From Mercurialis annua (taxonomy: Eukaryota; Streptophyta; Magnoliopsida; Malpighiales; Euphorbiaceae): a stretch of 64,000 nt of DNA. The stretch lies in the NCBI RefSeq assembly GCF_937616625.2, contig NC_065575.1:5649501-5713500 (forward strand). Reading direction: 5' to 3'. The translations under genes and the position numbers were made by a program. The notes below the pieces were generated by a model. That model worked only from the letters and a program-made list of their open reading frames with translations, was not told where the DNA came from and made no database searches. Shown here one piece after another: positions 36,340 to 46,062 of this stretch (position 1 is its first letter; every line of letters starts with the position of its first letter).

Positions 36340-36540
36340 AGATTTACCCCTATTTAAAGAGAAAATCCAGTTTTGTTTACTTAACTGGTACCATTTTAAA
36401 TGAAAAGAGCAACAAAAATCTATAAAAACTCTCTATGAAGTACAATTTATGCATATGCGTTTAGTACTGTCAATATTAACATTTGCCATAAAAAGATCAT
36501 TTTTTTGTATTGTCAAATGGAGTAAACAATAATAATAATA

Positions 36541-37282
36541 AGGCTAAACTCTCAAAAAATAACAAATCTTTGCGATTTTTGTCAGTTATGACCAAACCTT
36601 TTAAAATTCGCAAATATAGCCCGTTTTGCCAAATTATGTTCCTTTAATAGCCAAATTCAAATCAAAACCGATTTTTTTGCCAACATAACAACCATGTATA
36701 TAAGATTAAAAAATATTCAATCACAATAAAATACCAAATCTTTACAATGGCAAAAAAACCCCAAACCTTTACGACTTGTTGCAATTATATACAAACCTTT
36801 TAATTTTTGCAATAATATCCAAATTGCATTATTTTGTTGCAATAATATCCAAATTGCACTTTTTATGTGATTTTTTTTGAGTTTTTTGCCATTTTTTGGG
36901 ATTTTTACTATATTATTATACATCAAAACATAATAATAGCCTAATATCTTAATTGAAAACAACAAGTTTAGCCATCAATTTGACTATTATTACTACAAAA
37001 AATGCAATTTGGATATTATTGCAACAAAAAAAATGCAATTTGGATATTATTGCAAAAATTAAAAGGTTTGGATATAATTGCAACAAGTCGTAAAGGTTTG
37101 GGTTTTTTTTACCATTAGGCCTCATAATAAAAGGTTTAATCACAATAAAAAATCAAACCGATTTAAATATCGCTATAAAAGGAACATAATTTGGCAAAAC
37201 GGGTTATATTTGGAAATTTTGAAAGGTTTGGTCATAACTGACAAAAATCACAAAGGTTTGGTATTTTTTGAAGATTTCGCCT
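36541..37282. mobile_element. MULE-like TIR element with nested inverted repeats (742 bp)
   Basis: Long inverted ends read AGGCTAAACTCTCAAAAAAT on the left and AGGCGAAATCTTCAAAAAAT from the right. Each continues with TTTTTGTCAGTTATGACC, AAATATA..CCGTTTTGCCAA and TTATGTTCCTTT. A second inverted pair (about 36745-36860 with 37000-37115, core GCAATAATATCCAAATTGCA) is nested inside. AAT-rich direct flanks could hide a target duplication of about 9 bp. The inverted segment near 58475 lacks the element. It is non-coding. Confidence 0.65.
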
Positions 37283-38151
37283 AATAATAATAATAAAAAA
37301 AAATATTCAAGTCTCCTGTTATTTTTAAAACATAAATTTAGTTGTTTTTATTGGGTAATTATCACCTACTATCCCTAATCTTTGGACACTCACCAAACCC
37401 TCCAACCTCCAATTTCAGTCATCAAACCTTCCAAGTTTTAATTTCAGAGCTAATACCCTCATTGATTAATGTAGTAAAAGAGTTGGTCCTCAAGGTTTGG
37501 AACGTTTGGATTTAGTTAATTAATTTATTAAAATAAAATAAATATTTTTAAATATATATAATTTATTTAATTTATTAAAAATTAAATTTACTACCGATCT
37601 TGGTTCGTCTCGAGAAAGACAAACCAGTCCGGTTCGTGTGAATCAGGTATGGTTTGTCTTCCTCGAAAGAAACCAAGATTTGGATTTTGAGGAAGATGAA
37701 CGGTTTTTAATATATATATATTTTTTTTTAAAAATTAATTATATATTTAAATATATTTGTTTTGATTTAATTAAATCAATAAATTTAAAATAATTAAAAT
37801 TTTAAATTAGATTTTAAGAAATTTATTAATAGTCGGAGACGGTTTTAATGTCGGAAACGCTAAAAACAATTAATAGCATTACAAAATAAATTAAATAAAA
37901 ATTTGTTAGATATTATTTGAATTATGTGACAGAAGAATTTAAAATAGATGTTTCTAACAATGTAGGACTTGATTTGAAAGTTTTTCAGTATAGGGATTCA
38001 ATTTGATAGGAACCCAAATTAAATGTTTTCCCTATGTTAATTTTTTACGTCATTTACATTCTGTTAACTCGCGCAACAATAGATTTTTAGAATTCGATAA
38101 GCCTACTGTAACTCTAAACCTCTATAAAAAGCAATATTCTTCTAGAGTAAG
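37283..38151. other. Intergenic flank of the retrotransposon
   Basis: 37330-37465 and 38085-38151 have inverted copies near 58300-58430 and 57785-57870. The middle contains short palindromic blocks such as GGTTCGTCTCGAGAAAGAC with a mirrored GGTTTGTCTTCCTCG (about 37605-37670). No gene is seen. Confidence 0.5.
38107..38151. repeat. 45-bp direct duplication flanking the retrotransposon, left copy
   Basis: It runs from TGTAACTCTAAACCTC to CTAGAGTAAG and is identical to 46063-46107. A 46th base (C) also matches if the LTR edge is drawn one base further in. The pre-insertion sequence survives in the inverted copy at about 57785-57860. Confidence 0.92.
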
Positions 38152-38740
38152 TGATGGAGTCTGCCTTCTGAACCGGTGAGTAAGACCTGCAAAACAGGGT
38201 AGAAGCTAACCGAACGGTGGTTGTCTGATTAACTCTCCGATGCTAAAGTCAGTCTAGAGCTTTGAGCAGCGTTTTGAGTATATGAATGTAATTGTGATTC
38301 TAGGCATACCTCAAGCTCCTTTTATAGTAGTCGAATATACCTAGTAGAGTTGTATTAGGCAGGTGAATCCTACTTTATAGGGATTCGGCAATATCGTAGA
38401 GATTCTCCTGATTTGTCGGGATCTACCTTAATCTGATAAGAGTCCTATTTAGGAACGTCTTCCTAAATAGTCTTATCTTCCTAAAGTAGAGCTTATCCTT
38501 CCATATGTAGTGTTTGTGTCCGAATAGGACAATATTTCTGTACTTAATCGTTTACCCGAATCCCGGACTCGACGCGCTCTCGGCCGATCACGTGGGATTC
38601 GGTCTTTATGTCACCGAATCTAAAGAGATTCGGCATTTCCTTCATATCTTCGGATCTTCAGGGGGAGTCCGGTATCACCTGAGAGTGGATCTCCTGTAAC
38701 TCGGCTCCATTATACTTACAATAGGATTCAGTATCCATCA
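38152..38740 (-). repeat. 3' LTR of the Tat-type retrotransposon
   Basis: 589 bp, bounded by the inverted TGATGGA/TCCATCA (TG...CA ends). It carries repeated GGATTCG/CGAATCC-like words. It differs from the other LTR at about four positions (for example near 38209, 38222, 38430 and 38481). Short frames inside it are not genes. Confidence 0.92.
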
Positions 38741-38741
38741 T

Positions 38742-38760
38742 TAGCCCCCCCGCAAGTGAG
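38742..38760 (-). other. Polypurine tract of the retrotransposon
   Basis: The minus strand reads CTTGCGGGGGGGCTA immediately before the 3' LTR. A G-run of this kind is the usual primer for plus-strand DNA synthesis and fixes the element's orientation. Confidence 0.7.
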
Positions 38761-39372
38761 CTGAAGTAGTTTGGCATTTATGCCTTAGTGGATTTTAGCT
38801 CTTTTGGAGCTGAGTTCTTTTATACGGGCGAGTCGTTTTATATTCCGGGCGAGTCGTTTCATATGTTTGTGGGCGACGTTTCATCTTTAGTAAGATTCTG
38901 CGTTGCCACGTGTTGTCCATCAGTAGAGGGTTATGACTGGATGAAGGACAAGTGTCTTCGTGCGCTATTAGTTGGTCCTTATTTGTAATTATGGGATCTC
39001 GTCTTTTCAGTTTCTTTGGTTCAGGCTATATAATTGCTCATTTTCTTTAATTTTCTTTCTTCTTCAACCTTTGCTTTCTCTGCAACTGCTAAACCTTCGA
39101 TTTCTTCAAGCTTTCTGTGGGTTTCCTTCGTCTGCTGTCAAGATTCCTCGTTTTCAAGTTGCTCCTTATCTTTCTTTTGATCCTGCGTATTTGCTTGCGA
39201 GGTATTTTACCTTTTCTCTAATTTAATTTCTTGGTAGTTTTTCAGTTTTGATTTTATTCCTTCTGTTCTTCTTGTTCTTCGTCTTGTTCTTCGTCTTTTC
39301 CTTTCTTTTGATCTTTTAGAGTTTTAATTTCATCATCATTCCGTGTTTCCCCCCCATTTTAAAAATTTTAAA
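38761..39372 (+). promoter_or_regulatory. Promoter and 5' UTR region of the antisense genes
   Basis: A TATA box (CTATATAAT, 39026-39034) stands about 340 bp before the first Met. A possible 5'-UTR intron starts at GCGAG/gtattt (about 39200) and could end near tttttcag (39244). The sequence between is pyrimidine-rich. This lies inside the retrotransposon but drives the strand opposite to pol. Confidence 0.5.
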
Positions 39373-40107
39373 ATGTCAGAAGTAACTGAGGGGGCGAAGG
39401 GTGCTCGTGACGAGCTAGAATATACCCGGAGCTCCTTGTCAAGAGAGCAGATACTTGGTTATGCCGAGGAATTTAACTTTCCTGAGTCGTATGTTATTCT
39501 GAGACCGGCAAAATTGTATCGGGCGAATCATAGCACCGATTCGCCTTCCAAGATAGTAATTTTTCATGAACAGCTTTTAGCGGGTCTTAGGTTTCCCTTA
39601 GAGTCTTTAATCGTAGAGGTCTGTCATAATTTAGGTGTTCCTTTGGGTCAACTGCATCCGAACGCGATTCGCCTTCTTTGTTCTTTTATGGAATCGTGTA
39701 GGGTTCGGATGCAGGAGCCTTCGCTTGCTCTTTTTAATTATTTTTATGTTTTCTCCCGCCGAAAGGGTGAGGAATTTATTTTTGCTGGTGGTCGACCGAA
39801 TCGATCTCTTTTTAGTCTTCCTTCTTCTTTGAAGGGTTGGACCCCTAAGTTTTTCTTGGTTCAGCATTCTTCTTTCTCCTCTTTTTCGCGGAGTTTTACT
39901 TCTAGTAAGGTTTCGCTTACTAATGTACCTGATCTGGCTGATGGGGAGAAGGACTTCGCCCTGTCTTTGCTGTCGGATTATCGTTTTGATAAGCCCAAGT
40001 ACAGCGTTCTTTTAGAACAATATTTGAGTCGCCGTGAAATACTTTTGGCGGGTCTTCCTTTAGAAGGTATTTTTCTAATCTTTTGTTGTTATGTTTTTGT
40101 TTTGTAG
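39373..40107 (+). CDS. Antisense ORF, putative gypsy-type transposase domain protein (244 aa)
   Basis: The frame begins MSEVTEGAKGARDELE. It matches the pattern of the plant domain annotated as 'transposase (putative) gypsy type' (PF04195): FPESYVILRP, FHEQLLAGLRFPLESLIVEV, LGVPLGQLHPNAIRLLCSFM and YFYVFSRRKG. Such proteins are encoded on the antisense strand of many Tat-lineage elements and their function is unknown. A strong intron-like gap follows (G/gtattttt at 40066/40067, tttgtag/G at 40107/40108), but splicing there would shift the frame relative to the next ORF. The frame then ends at the TAG overlapping that acceptor. Either two separate proteins are made or a base has been gained or lost. 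Confidence 0.65.
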   Translation: MSEVTEGAKGARDELEYTRSSLSREQILGYAEEFNFPESYVILRPAKLYRANHSTDSPSKIVIFHEQLLAGLRFPLESLIVEVCHNLGVPLGQLHPNAIRLLCSFMESCRVRMQEPSLALFNYFYVFSRRKGEEFIFAGGRPNRSLFSLPSSLKGWTPKFFLVQHSSFSSFSRSFTSSKVSLTNVPDLADGEKDFALSLLSDYRFDKPKYSVLLEQYLSRREILLAGLPLEGIFLIFCCYVFVL

Positions 40108-40108
40108 G

Positions 40109-41166
40109 ATGTCGACTTCTCTTGAACATTTGCTTGACAATTTTCATGCCGATATGACTGTAGATATGGGCGAGGTCACTAGTGGCGTTCCTAATCCGTC
40201 TACGATCGCCGTACCGAATCTGACTCCTGATTCGGTGGATCTTGGTCCTGCTTCCGGCGATCAAGTTCCTGCTGCGACTTCTGAGTCGCCTTTGCTTCCT
40301 TCGAAGGAATCAACTCCTTCTCTGAAGGGGTTGCCTACCGCCGGCCAGAAGCGTCCTGCTGAGGACCAGGCTGGAGCTTCTGCCAAGCGTCCCAAGAAGA
40401 AGAAATCTGCTGGGGTGTCTATCGAGGAGGCACCTCGGTTTGCAGCTTGGGCGGACGCACAAGATCCGCCTCGACTTTCAAACGTCGCCATTCTTCATGC
40501 TTGCATGGAGAATATTATGATAAAAGAGGACATTGAGTCCATTGATCGCGAACATGGCGATAGTTTGGCTGAGTTCGCCTGTCTCGGCGGTTTTTCGGTA
40601 TGCTTTTTTTTCTTTTGTTTTATATTATGATTTGCTTCTCCTTTTTTCTTATTTGTTGCTTTCTTTCTCAGGTGGTCCAGTCCATCGCTGTTTTGGAGCG
40701 CCGCCGAAGGGATGCGGTGGATCAACTGAAGAAGCTTCAGAAGGATTCCGAATCCTGGCTCTCCGAAAGACAGAAGATGGAGGAGGAGGCTGGCGAGGCG
40801 ACTGGTCTGATCCAACAGCTGAGGTCTTCCGTATCTGCCAAGACTCGGGAGATTTCCGCTTTAGAGGCTCGGGTTCGAACTTTGTCCGAGGAAGTCGAGT
40901 CTCTACAGTCTTCTTCAGGTGCTCTCACTAAGGAGAGGGATGATCTGAAGAAGGAAGAGGGGCGTCTCCGCCGGCGATTGGGTGACTCTGGGAGCTTTTA
41001 TTCCCAAGTCATGACTCAATACCGGTTGGCGATCGGGGCAAAGCTGCGGGAGCAGAATCCTGGCGTCGATCTTTCTGGAGTCAATCAGTTGGATCCTGCT
41101 TCTTTGGCGAAGGAGGTGAAGGCGAAGCTTGATAAGCAGAAGCAAGATGCTCTGAAGAAGGCTTAA
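40109..41166 (+). CDS. Antisense two-exon gene, nuclear-type coiled-coil protein (327 aa)
   Basis: Exons 40109-40597 and 40672-41166 join in phase 0 (TTTTCG/gtatgc, tttctcag/GTGGTC). The protein starts MSTSLEHLLDNF and has a Pro/Ser/Thr-rich acidic region. A basic nuclear-localisation-like motif AKRPKKKKSA lies near residue 95. From residue about 165 there is a long coiled coil (LERRRRDAVDQLKKLQKDSE and on through QSSSGALTKERDDLKKEEG). This layout is the usual C-terminal half of the antisense protein of Tat-type elements. It probably once formed one gene with the preceding ORF. The intact frames over 1.8 kb suggest recent function, role unknown. Confidence 0.65.
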
Positions 41167-41556
41167 TTTTTATTTTCTTCTTTCTGTATTTTTGCTTTTT
41201 TGTATTTTTTGCTTTTGCCTTATTTTTGTATTGGATCGTAGGCGGATCCTTTGTAATTTTGCTTCTGTTAATATAATGATCTTTTGACCATTGCTTTTCT
41301 TTAGTTGTAGAGTTAATCTAAACTCGTTTGTTATTTTGAGAAGTTAATCTAAACTTCTGCTGGTGTAATTTATTTGTAGGTCCGAACGGATCCTTTTATT
41401 TATTTGACTCGGACGAGTCTAAATTATTTTTTTAACTAAGATTCAAACGACTCTTGTTAAATTGTATGTATTAGGTCTCGAGCGAGCCTATAAGATTTGC
41501 TTCGCCAAATCGCCTTTTATTTCAAAAATGGAAATAAGTACATGCCATGAATTAAT
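41167..41556. other. Region between convergent antisense gene and pol
   Basis: This is the 3' end of the plus-strand antisense gene and of minus-strand pol. The stretch around 41300-41500 repeats words such as GTTAATCTAAACT and CGGACGAGTC. No further gene is present. Confidence 0.5.
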
Positions 41557-44500
41557 TTATTGATAATACTTTCTCAGGTGTTCTACATTCCAATATCTGG
41601 GTACCATGGACCCAGTTATTGTCTTTAGTCTATATGCGCCTTTGCCAGTAGCTTCTTCTATGATGAAGGGGCCTTCCCAATTAGCCTGCATTTTCTTTAC
41701 TCCTGTGTTTCCTCTGCCAACTTCCGCGTTTCGTAAGACCAGATCGCCTCTTTGAAATTCTCTAAAATTCATTCTTTTGTTATGGTATCTTGCAGCTTGC
41801 TTCTTGTATGTAGCGGCTCGGGCTGCCGCTTCATCCCTTCTCTCCTCTAGTAGGTCTAGACATAGCCTTGTTCTAGCCTCATTAGTTTCTTCTTCTAGAT
41901 AGTTTACTCTGATACTGGGTATACCAATTTCTACTGGAATTACTGCTTCAGTGCCGTAGGCGAGCCTGGAAGGTGTTTCGCCAGTTCCTTTTCTAGGAGT
42001 TGTTCTGTATGCCCATAGAACGCTGTATAATTCTTCTGCCCAGTTCTCCTTATACTGAGAAAGTCTCTTTTTTATTCCTTGTGCTATGGTTCGGTTGGTG
42101 ACTTCTGTCATTCCGTTTGTCTGAGGGTGCGCCACCGAAGTAAATTTCAAATTGATCATTAGTCCTTTGCAAAATGCCTTGAACCGCTTGCAATTGAATT
42201 GTTTGCCGTTGTCTGCTATTACAGTGTGGGGTATGCCGAATCGGCATATTACTTCGTTCTTGAAGAATTCCTCTACTTTGGCTGCGGTGATGGTTGCGAC
42301 AGGCGCTACCTCTACCCATTTTGTGAAGTGCTCTATTGCGACGATTAGGAATTTCACTTGATGTTTTCCCGTTTCGAACGGTCCAACTATGTCAATCCCC
42401 CAAGTGGCGAACGGCCATGGGCTTTCCATTGATCCTTGAGGCACTGCTGGTACACGACTGATGTTGTCGTGTCTTTGGCATTTATCACATTTCTTGACTA
42501 ATGCTTTCGCGTCTTCTTTGATGGTCGGCCAGTAGTATCCCTGGAGTATTGTTTTTCTTGCTATGGTGACTGCTCCTTCGTGCGCGCCGCATATTCCTTC
42601 GTGGATTTCCTTTAAGATGGATTCTCCTGTCTGAGGCGAGACGCACCTAGACCATGGATGGGTTAATGAGGTTCGGTAAAGAACTCCGTTGTGAAAAGAG
42701 TAGTTGGCAGATTTTCTGATGGTGCGAATGGCTTCGACTTTGTCTGTTGGTAACTCGCCGCGGTCTAGATATTTGATCAATGGAGTCATCCAGGAGTCGG
42801 CCTCCTCGATTGCCATGACTTCTGTTTTTCTGGTGCTTGGCGATTCGAGAATTTCCTTTAACTGCATTTTAGCGAATAGATCTCCGAGTTCTGATGCTGA
42901 TTTGGCGATGGCGTCGGCTTCAGTGTTTTCCTCTCTCGGGATTTGAATGATTTCCCATTGTCCTCCTTGTGCTTCCAGCTGTTGGAGCTGTGTTTTGACT
43001 TGACTCAGGTATTCGATCATCCCTGTTTCTTTGGCTTGATATTCTCCCTTGACCTGATTTACCACCAGCTGGGAGTCGCTATAGATCTTTAGGATTTCCG
43101 TTCTTATTTCTAATGCGAGGCCGAGGCCTGCGATTAGGGCTTCATACTCAGCTACATTGTTGCTGGCGGCGAATTGGATGTTTACTCCATATTCGATTCT
43201 GATTTTTTCGGGTCCTTTGAGGATGGCTCCTGCTCCAGCTCCTTTTTCATTCGACGCTCCGTCTACGTGGAGTTCCCATACCAAGGCTGGTTTGGGTTGG
43301 CCAGTCTCGGTTGGAGTTATTTCTGCTACGAAGTCCGCCAAAGCTTGTGCTTTTAGAGTCGGACGAGGTTCGTATCTTATGTCGTGTTCGCTGAGTTGGA
43401 TGGACCAGTGGACTAATCTTCCGGAAGTTTCTGGTCGTTGGATCGCCTTTCGCAATGGTTGATTTGTTCTTACCACAACGTTGTGACTTTGGAAGTAGTA
43501 TCTCAGCTTTTTAGCTGTGGTCAATACGGCCAGTGCCATTTTTTCGATCTCGGGGTATCGTGTCTCCGCGCCCTTTAGGACTCGACTAATGTAGTAGATT
43601 GGCTTCATCTCGTTATCTTCTTCCCTCACCAGCACTGTCCCGATGGTCTCGTGCGTGGTGCTGATGTATAGGTATAGTGTCTCCCCTTTCAGCGGTCTGC
43701 TTAGCAATGGAGGGGTGACGAGGAACTTCTTTATTTCTTCAAAAGCATTCTCGCAGTCTTCATTCCATTCAAATTTTTGTGTTCCTTTGAGGGCTTTGAA
43801 GAAAGGCAAGCATCTTTTTGCTGAGCAAGACATGAATCTACCGAGTGCTGTGATTCGCCCGTTGAGTTTTTGAACTTCATTTATGCTTCTTGGTGCCTTC
43901 ATGTCCATAATTGCTTTGATCTTCTCGGGGTTCGCCTCTATTCCTCTTTGAGATATTATAAATCCCAGGAATTTCCCGCCTTGTACGCCGAACGTGCATT
44001 TGTCAGGGTTCAGCTTCATTCCAAACTTATTCAGTATGTTGAATGTTTCTTCAAGATCTTTTGCATGGGTTTCTTCCTTCTCGCTCTTGATGATTAGGTC
44101 GTCTACATACACCTGGACTCGTTTTCCTATCTCGTCTTTGAACATGAAATTCATAAGTCTTTGGTATGTTGCTCCAGCATTTTTCAAGCCGAAAGGCATT
44201 GCCGTGTAGCAGTAAGTTCCTCCCTCCGTGATGAATGAAGTTTTTTCGTGGTCTTTCTCCTTCATCTGAATTTGGTGGTAGCCTTGAGCTGCGTCGGCTA
44301 GGCTATACATCGCGTGTCCAACACTAGAGTCCACGAGTTGATCGATATCTGGGAGAGGGTAGCTATCTTTAGGACACGCTTTGTTTAGATCGGTGTAATC
44401 CACACACATTCTATTTTTTCCGTTGGCTTTCTTTACGATAACTACGTTAGCTACCCATTCGGGGTAGTGGACTTCTCGTATGAATCCTGCTTTCTCCAGT

Positions 44501-45399
44501 TTTTCTACTTCTTCAGCGATTATTTTCTGTTTTTCTTCCGAGAACTTCCTTTTCTTTTGCTTCACTGGGTTCGCCGCTTCTGCTACATTTAGATCATGAG
44601 TAATGACTTGGGGGTCTATTCCGACTATTTCTGATGCGTTAGCAGCGAAGGTTTTGACGTTGTTTTTCAGCATGGCCGTGATTTCGCTTTCGATCTTTGG
44701 GTTCATGTTTGCGCCGAGATTTACTCTTTTCTCCTTGTCGAGTTGGAGTTTCTTTGTTTCGCCTTCGGGTGCTGTTTCTTTTTCTTCGATGTCGTGATTA
44801 AGGATTTCTTCTATTGCCATTGCTTCGCCTGATTCTTTTATTGCTTGTTCGTAGCACTTTTTCGCCTCGGCTCGGTTTCCTTGTATCGTGATAATTCCTT
44901 GTTTCGTCGGTATCTTCATGGTTAGTGCCTTTATGCTTGTCACGGCGGCTGAGTCGTGGAGGAAAGGTCTCCCCAGTATCGCGTTGTATGGCAGGTCGAT
45001 TTCTACGACGCTAAACCGTGTAGGTAATTCCTCGCTTTTCCTTGTCCTTCCTAGCTTGACGTCGAGTGTAATTGTTCCGTTGGGCTTAATTGGCAAGCCC
45101 CCAAATCCTACCACAGGCGTGGCATTTCTTTTTAGTTCCGCTAGGTCTCCTCCTAGGCTTTCGTAGGCCTTTTTTGTTATTAGGTTTATTGCGCTTCCTT
45201 CATCGATCAGGATTCTCTCAACGTTCCAGTGTTCGATGATCATGGCCACTACCAGAGCTTCGTTGTGCTCTTCAGCTATTCTCCCGAAGTCCTCCCCGTC
45301 AAAAGTTACTGGAGGAGGAGTTGAGAGTTCTGTTGCTTTTCGTTTTCTCTGTGACGTTTGATCCTTCAGGTTTACTCTTTCAGAAGTCATCTTCTTCAA
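41557..45399 (-). CDS. Retrotransposon Pol polyprotein (PR-RT-RH-aRH-IN), 1280 aa
   Basis: One uninterrupted minus-strand frame. The aspartic protease active site is ILIDEGSAINLI (about residue 65). The reverse transcriptase runs from about 290 to 470 with AMPFGLKNAGATYQRLMN and the catalytic YVDD (VQVYVDDLIIKS). The first RNase H (about 570-690) has lost its catalytic start (YLYISTT), as usual in the Tat lineage. A second, archaeal-type RNase H follows (LHVDGASNEKGAGAGAIL, EYEALIAGLGLALE, YSDSQLVVNQVKGEY). Integrase has the HHCC-like zinc region (GAHEGAV...CDKCQ) and D-D-E residues in IDIVGP, IADNGKQF and TNGMTEVTNR. The first residues correspond to the gag-protease junction of related elements, so the gag-coding part is missing upstream, not merely untranslated. 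Confidence 0.93.
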   Translation of the reverse strand: MKKMTSERVNLKDQTSQRKRKATELSTPPPVTFDGEDFGRIAEEHNEALVVAMIIEHWNVERILIDEGSAINLITKKAYESLGGDLAELKRNATPVVGFGGLPIKPNGTITLDVKLGRTRKSEELPTRFSVVEIDLPYNAILGRPFLHDSAAVTSIKALTMKIPTKQGIITIQGNRAEAKKCYEQAIKESGEAMAIEEILNHDIEEKETAPEGETKKLQLDKEKRVNLGANMNPKIESEITAMLKNNVKTFAANASEIVGIDPQVITHDLNVAEAANPVKQKKRKFSEEKQKIIAEEVEKLEKAGFIREVHYPEWVANVVIVKKANGKNRMCVDYTDLNKACPKDSYPLPDIDQLVDSSVGHAMYSLADAAQGYHQIQMKEKDHEKTSFITEGGTYCYTAMPFGLKNAGATYQRLMNFMFKDEIGKRVQVYVDDLIIKSEKEETHAKDLEETFNILNKFGMKLNPDKCTFGVQGGKFLGFIISQRGIEANPEKIKAIMDMKAPRSINEVQKLNGRITALGRFMSCSAKRCLPFFKALKGTQKFEWNEDCENAFEEIKKFLVTPPLLSRPLKGETLYLYISTTHETIGTVLVREEDNEMKPIYYISRVLKGAETRYPEIEKMALAVLTTAKKLRYYFQSHNVVVRTNQPLRKAIQRPETSGRLVHWSIQLSEHDIRYEPRPTLKAQALADFVAEITPTETGQPKPALVWELHVDGASNEKGAGAGAILKGPEKIRIEYGVNIQFAASNNVAEYEALIAGLGLALEIRTEILKIYSDSQLVVNQVKGEYQAKETGMIEYLSQVKTQLQQLEAQGGQWEIIQIPREENTEADAIAKSASELGDLFAKMQLKEILESPSTRKTEVMAIEEADSWMTPLIKYLDRGELPTDKVEAIRTIRKSANYSFHNGVLYRTSLTHPWSRCVSPQTGESILKEIHEGICGAHEGAVTIARKTILQGYYWPTIKEDAKALVKKCDKCQRHDNISRVPAVPQGSMESPWPFATWGIDIVGPFETGKHQVKFLIVAIEHFTKWVEVAPVATITAAKVEEFFKNEVICRFGIPHTVIADNGKQFNCKRFKAFCKGLMINLKFTSVAHPQTNGMTEVTNRTIAQGIKKRLSQYKENWAEELYSVLWAYRTTPRKGTGETPSRLAYGTEAVIPVEIGIPSIRVNYLEEETNEARTRLCLDLLEERRDEAAARAATYKKQAARYHNKRMNFREFQRGDLVLRNAEVGRGNTGVKKMQANWEGPFIIEEATGKGAYRLKTITGSMVPRYWNVEHLRKYYQ

Positions 45400-45454
45400 T
45401 GAGATTTGTTTTTGAGTTCAAAAAAGCTCCTTCTTTTGAAGTTTAGTTAAGCTT

Positions 45455-45472
45455 TTCCCACAGACGGCGCCA
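45455..45472 (-). other. Primer-binding site (tRNA-Asp-like)
   Basis: Two bases inside the 5' LTR the minus strand reads TGGCGCCGTCTGTGGGAA. The first nine bases match the 3' end of plant tRNA-Asp as used by Athila/Tat elements. It confirms that 45475-46062 is the 5' LTR. Confidence 0.75.
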
Positions 45473-45474
45473 AT

Positions 45475-46062
45475 TGATGGAGTCTGCCTTCTGAACCGGT
45501 GAGTAAGACCTGCAAAACAGGGTAGAAGCTAACCGGACGGTGGTTGTCCGATTAACTCTCCGATGCTAAAGTCAGTCTAGAGCTTTGAGCAGCGTTTTGA
45601 GTATATGAATGTAATTGTGATTCTAGGCATACCTCAAGCTCCTTTTATAGTAGTCGAATATACCTAGTAGAGTTGTATTAGGCAGGTGAATCCTACTTTA
45701 TAGGGATTCGGCAATATCGTAGAGATTCTCCTGATTTGTCGGGATCTACCTTAATCTGATAAGATTCCTATTTAGGAACGTCTTCCTAAATAGTCTTATC
45801 TTGCTAAAGTAGAGCTTATCCTTCCATATGTAGTGTTTGTGTCCGAATAGGACAATATTTCTGTACTTAATCGTTTACCCGAATCCCGGACTCGACGCGC
45901 TCTCGGCCGATCACGTGGGATTCGGTCTTTATGTCACCGAATCTAAAGAGATTCGGCATTTCCTTCATATCTTCGGATCTTCAGGGGGAGTCCGGTATCA
46001 CCTGAGAGTGGATCTCCTGTAACTCGGCTCCATTATACTTACAATAGGATTCAGTATCCATC
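45475..46062 (-). repeat. 5' LTR of the Tat-type retrotransposon
   Basis: 588 bp, over 99 percent identical to 38152-38740 by eye. It lacks the terminal T (minus strand) of the TG dinucleotide. The edge reads ACAGATGGATAC where TGATGGATAC is expected, so the element's outer end lost one base or shares it with the host. Confidence 0.92.

Larger units (their letters stand above)
38152..46062 (-). mobile_element. Ty3/gypsy LTR retrotransposon, Tat lineage, lacking gag (7.9 kb)
   Basis: Two LTRs of 588-589 bp differ at about four positions, so the insertion is recent. Reading on the minus strand, the order is 5' LTR (46062-45475), primer-binding site (45472-45455), pol (45399-41557), antisense genes on the opposite strand (39373-41166), polypurine tract (about 38752-38744) and 3' LTR (38740-38152). 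Pol order is protease, reverse transcriptase, RNase H, extra archaeal-type RNase H, integrase, which is the plant Tat-lineage arrangement. Only about 55 bp separate the primer site from pol, so gag is absent. Flanks are a 45-46-bp duplication rather than the usual 5 bp. Confidence 0.9.

Noticed and set aside
38514..38699. A 61-aa frame inside each LTR (also at 45837-46022)
   Set aside because: It is an incidental frame in the LTR. It is present twice only because the LTR is duplicated, with no start context or homology.
39635..40264. Overlapping short frames opposite or inside the antisense gene
   Set aside because: They are shadows of the PF04195-like and coiled-coil frames.
42050..45166. 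Many plus- and minus-strand open frames overlapping pol
   Set aside because: They lie in other frames of a single domain-rich 1280-codon pol gene and show no family signature of their own.
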